Positions 61,201 to 64,000 of a DNA stretch of 64,000 nt are shown piece by piece. Numbering within the stretch: the stretch's first letter is position 1; the number at the start of each line of letters is the position of its first letter. The notes under the pieces were generated by a model. It did no database searches, had not been told where the DNA came from, and was given only the letters and a program-made list of their open reading frames with translations. This DNA is from Epiperipatus broadwayi (lineage: Eukaryota; Onychophora; Udeonychophora; Euonychophora; Peripatidae): assembly GCA_028023455.1 (NCBI GenBank), contig JAQFVV010012434.1:5610264-5674263 (forward strand). Reading direction: 5' to 3'. The position numbers and the translations under genes were made by a program.

Positions 61201-61500
61201 ACTCCATTATAGCTTGCCTATATTCAGTGGCCATATACACTATAGCCACCATCCATTCTTGCCTTCCTAACATCTCAATCCACAAATGTTCTTGACACTT
61301 AATAATATTTAAATATTTTTTTGATATAACACCTATATCACCACCCTTTTTTTCTTTTTTTTTCTATATATATATACATCCTACATACCAAGTCTTTCCA
61401 TGTAGATTATTCTCTTAGATGTGTTCCCACTACTGCTAATACCTCAAACTTCCTTTTTAACTACTTTGTTCAATTCCAGCTATTAATGCCACCAGGTACA
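58300..61500 (-). mobile_element. Decayed APE-type LINE, nearly full coding length
   Basis: Minus-strand fragments fall in polyprotein order. (1) Endonuclease (61350-60780): KKGGDIGVISKKYLN, WMVAIVYMATEYRQ, MVTEDMNGYIEE (family: GDMNGHI) and NIFHTIDYVLVVKEGM (family: IDYVLV). (2) RT finger (60314-60084): FTENELKKAGKKLKSGNARD (family: KLK.GKAPG.DG) and FNKIW. (3) RT palm (60040-59570): KVKNYRPIVVTSGLYKVFAY, YMVFIDIEKVYDKVNRNRLI and VKNWVGLR. (4) Catalytic box near 59570: SLSAADIFFC, a decayed F/YADDI, then NKKSKVMIVNAGE. (5) C-terminal region (59052-58771): KMFGRLQFMDNKRISK. (6) A Cys-rich tail (about 58620: DLICKLCKEGI...C) as in CR1/Jockey/R1-type LINEs. Stops and frameshifts make it inactive. 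Plus-strand frames here are antisense shadows. Confidence 0.87.
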
Positions 61501-62606
61501 AGCCTTAATAATCAATGGATGAATTATGGTATGAGTTTTTTACTGTTATTAACAGCCTGGGTAAGCACATTAATTGGTGATCATGTGATTGTACTCATAG
61601 CTTAGTTTAGGCTAATTGGCACAATGCCTAAAAAGACTATACATCAGAAGAAAAATAATTAAATAATCCAGAGCTACAATTTTTTCTTTTATTAAAAAAA
61701 AATATTCAAATTATTTGTTAAGATAATACAAAAAAAAAAAATCAAAATAGTAATGTTGTCTGTAAATCTATTTTGAACCATTAAAACATCATATGACCAC
61801 CATTTTTTATGATTACATAAGCTATTAAAACAGTAATAAATTTTTTATACAATAATGTCATTTTCCAATCCAGTGCCTTCCTATACAATATTCCACCTAA
61901 TATTCCAATCAATATTTTTAGACTAGTTTCTAGTCTATGGGTTTCATCAGTGAGAAGTCTTAAATGTAAGAGCTCTGCACCTGCGGTTTTAGATTCAATG
62001 CATTCTCTTGCATCCACCTTTTATCTATATGGTTAATTATAAAATGATCACCCCAAACTGGAACACAGTCATTTATTCAATCCAAGCTCATTCCTCTGCA
62101 TAGTCATACATATCTGAAACCAGTTCTGCACCTATATATTTTGGTCAAGTAGAAATGCATTGGGATTTAAAGATCCAAGTGTATTGCTATCAGATCCAAG
62201 GATCCTAATATATTAAAGCCATAAGGTAGAAATTAGTCTGATGATATTGGATGAAAAGGGAATGGGTAGGTATTAAAATCCACAATCTTCAATAGCATCT
62301 ATTGATTACTAGAAATTCTAACTAGATGATACTATTGAAAAAAATTTTTTGCTATTGTTTCAACAGTTTATGAAAACATAAAGAAATGGTGATCATATGA
62401 TGTTTTAGTGGTTTAAAAGCAATCCTAGCCAAAGGATAGAGGTAATTGTTGTTATTGAAAAACCAATGATACCAAAATATGTTGATCCTGAACTTGATTC
62501 AGATCTGTATGACTATGTGGGGGGGGGGGGTAGTTTGATTTGGAAATGTTATTGTCTTTTCAATTTGAGCTGATAGCTTTATAGTTCATCAAAAAGGTAA
62601 AAGGTT
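61501..62606. other. Intergenic, nothing recognised
   Basis: A+T-rich DNA. A minus-strand frame at 61781-62017 (ELLHLRLLTDETHRLETSLK) has no known family. A G12 homopolymer at 62519-62530 stands out in this A+T-rich setting. Confidence 0.4.
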
Positions 62607-62671
62607 CAGAGATGGATTAAGCAGTATACAGACTAAGTGGCCACAAGGGCCCCAAAATACTAATGGATCCC
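62607..62671 (+). mobile_element. Possible 5' end of the hAT/ZMYM-type element
   Basis: CAGAGATGGATTAAGCAGTA, then ACTAAGTGGCCACAAGGGCC and CCAAAA. An imperfect palindromic core (GTGGCCAC) followed by GGGCCCC is a motif I associate with the ends of hAT-like elements that encode ZMYM1-type transposases. It lies about 500 bp upstream of the broken transposase frame, a plausible 5' spacing. The matching right end is outside the window. Confidence 0.35.
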
Positions 62672-63170
62672 AAGATCTTAAAATGTCTTTTCATTAGGAT
62701 TTGAGAAAAATTTATATTTTTTGTATGTGATTAATCCTCCTATAATTCAGTATTATTTAAGCTTTTGAAGGAAATTTATTTGAGTTTTGGCAGGATTCAA
62801 ACCTTTAACTGGACATTAGGGGGTGAAACTAGTATAACATAAATTGACCCAAATTAAGTAAATAAATATTTTTTTTAATTACACAAAAAATTTGACTCCT
62901 TCCAAATAATAATTTGATTTAAATTTAAATACTCTGCTTTTGAAAAAATTATTATAAATAAATGTTGCTGTTTTCCTGAAGCTGATTTATCTCCAGAGAG
63001 TTTTTTCTAAATTATATTTTGAATGGAGACAGGTAAAAATAAATCTTCTTTGTTAACATCTTAACAATATTATCATTAAAAAATATATTTTTAGTAAGCA
63101 TTATTTGCAAGGCTAAAAGCTTTTAAACTATTTTACAAAAAAAAAAAAATTTTCTTCACAGCAAAAAAAA

Positions 63171-63735
63171 ATGAAGAGACATCAAAGTGAAACAGAAAAG
63201 CAAAAAAAGTTTTAAAAAAAATCTGGAAATTGCTGAAAGCCAAAGAAATTCATTGCATAAATTTTTAAATGTTAATAGAGAGACAGAGTTGCCATCAATA
63301 TCTATGTCAGATAATTCTGAATTCTCTACATTCGAAACTTCTTCTAAAGAAGAAAAACAATTTGAGAATCAAGAGGTTGAAATTGTTACTGAAAAAATGA
63401 TTACAAAAATGCAGAAGGTAGAAATAGTCCAGAAAGATACTTCGATATAGACATTGAAGTAATAAATGATATAGCTTTATGTCCAATAATATTAACAGAT
63501 GCTATTATTGATCATATTCTTAATAACAAACCAATAAATATTGGGAATTTAAAATCAGTGTATAAAGATAGAGATGAAGAACATTACAGAGGACTTTCTT
63601 ATGATCATTTCTACAGAAAGAAATCAAATGGAATTATGGGAAAAAAATTGGCTGATATTTTCAGAAACAAGCAAAAGTGTTTACTGCTATCCTTGCAAAC
63701 TCTTTTCAATAATAAAGTCTAAATTAATAACTTGA
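63171..63735 (+). pseudogene. hAT / ZMYM1-like transposase, N-terminal part, frameshifted
   Basis: The start resembles ZMYM1-like domesticated or active hAT transposases: ATG at 63171 gives MKRHQSETEKQKKF, followed by a frameshift to a Lys/Ser/Glu-rich segment (63187-63450: KKSFKKNLEIAESQRNSLHK). A second shift leads to YFDIDIEVINDIALCPIILT, RGLSYDHFYRKKSNGIM, and a third to NWLIFSETSKSVYCYPCKLF. The last block is the TTF-type zinc-finger signature (family: REWL.YS.SKGSVFCF.CKLF), with the Cys-x-x-x-Cys pair visible. Three shifts and stops show it is dead. It ends at TGA 63733-63735; the RNase H-like catalytic and dimerisation domains are absent from the window or replaced. Confidence 0.68.
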
Positions 63736-64000
63736 CTACCTTTTCGCTCACAATGGCCACTCTTCCCTAGTATTCAGAAAAAAAATCTCCATTTGGGATG
63801 CTCATGGCCTGCTATTTCCCACACAAAACTCTACCATTCCTTACCTCGGTGGTAACAATCATGTGGTCACCAGGTTTTTCAAGCATCTCAAGCTGGAGCC
63901 AAGGTTCCTGGACTTTCTCGTAAAAATCAACCTGAATTCACTCCAGACAAACTGGTTCCTGCACTACAGGAGATTCCTCAAGAATATAGATCCTATGTGT
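63731..64000 (+). other. G+C-richer open frame running off the window edge
   Basis: From about 63730 the base composition shifts to nearly half G+C. One plus-strand frame is open for 90 codons to the edge (LDYLFAHNGHSSLVFRKKIS ... PYLGGNNHVVTRFFKHL ... YRRFLKNIDPMC). A second plus-strand frame is open from about 63858 (GAKVPGLSRKNQPEFTPDKL ...). I recognise neither. The abrupt change right after the zinc-finger block suggests another inserted element. The frame choice is unresolved. Confidence 0.3.

Overview
The window is eukaryotic nuclear DNA from an invertebrate animal. It is extremely A+T rich (roughly three quarters or more by eye), gene-poor, and littered with (AT)n tracts, poly-A/T runs, MITE-like inverted repeats and decayed LINEs. 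The only confidently identified host gene is the last coding exon of FBXL7, an F-box/leucine-rich-repeat protein, on the + strand at 887-1614. Its C-terminus (CKRCIIEHTNPAFF) matches the conserved end of animal FBXL7, and the YYCRGLQ stretch looks protostome-like. A protostome, perhaps an arthropod, is my best guess, but the sequence does not fix the species. There are no bacterial-type operons and no CRISPR array.

Layout. 1-886 is the 3' part of an FBXL7 intron; 887-1614 is its terminal exon. From 1.6 to 33.9 kb the DNA is intergenic. It contains a small MITE (2.03-2.25 kb), the tail of an RTE-type LINE (6.2 kb), a large foldback element (11.3-12.2 kb), a cluster of three ~470-bp units of the same family (21.0-22.35 kb), a possible unidentified exon (23.77 kb), a nearly full-length but dead RTE-type LINE on the minus strand (24.5-27.1 kb), and another LINE tail (28.7-29.0 kb). 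From 33.9 to 36.4 kb there is a more complex, CpG-containing stretch with a possible LTR-like segment and a promoter-like island with two CCAAT boxes. From 42.8 to 45.1 kb there is another cluster of small repeats, including a near-perfect 197-bp palindrome. Two candidate terminal exons of unidentified genes lie at 46.6 kb (minus) and 47.9 kb (plus), ending on opposite strands about 1 kb apart. A ~1.04-kb pogo/Tigger-like MITE sits at 49.08-50.12 kb.

From 52.0 to 53.4 kb a remnant of a reverse-transcriptase gene is present as a large inverted duplication. One arm carries a tRNA-derived SINE-like insertion with its own 14-bp target-site duplication, and the other arm preserves the corresponding empty site. 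From 58.3 to 61.5 kb there is a decayed but readable APE-type LINE on the minus strand: endonuclease, reverse transcriptase and a C-terminal Cys-rich tail. The window ends in a broken hAT/ZMYM-type transposase gene with a TTF-like zinc-finger region (63.17-63.74 kb), followed abruptly by G+C-richer DNA that stays open to the edge.

Nothing here amounts to a convincing new multi-gene system. The most interesting items are the ~470-bp foldback unit family with direct-repeat borders, the nested SINE/inverted-duplication locus, the promoter-like CpG-containing islands, and the unidentified candidate exons. All identifications come from reading the sequence and recalling protein families; no database search was run.
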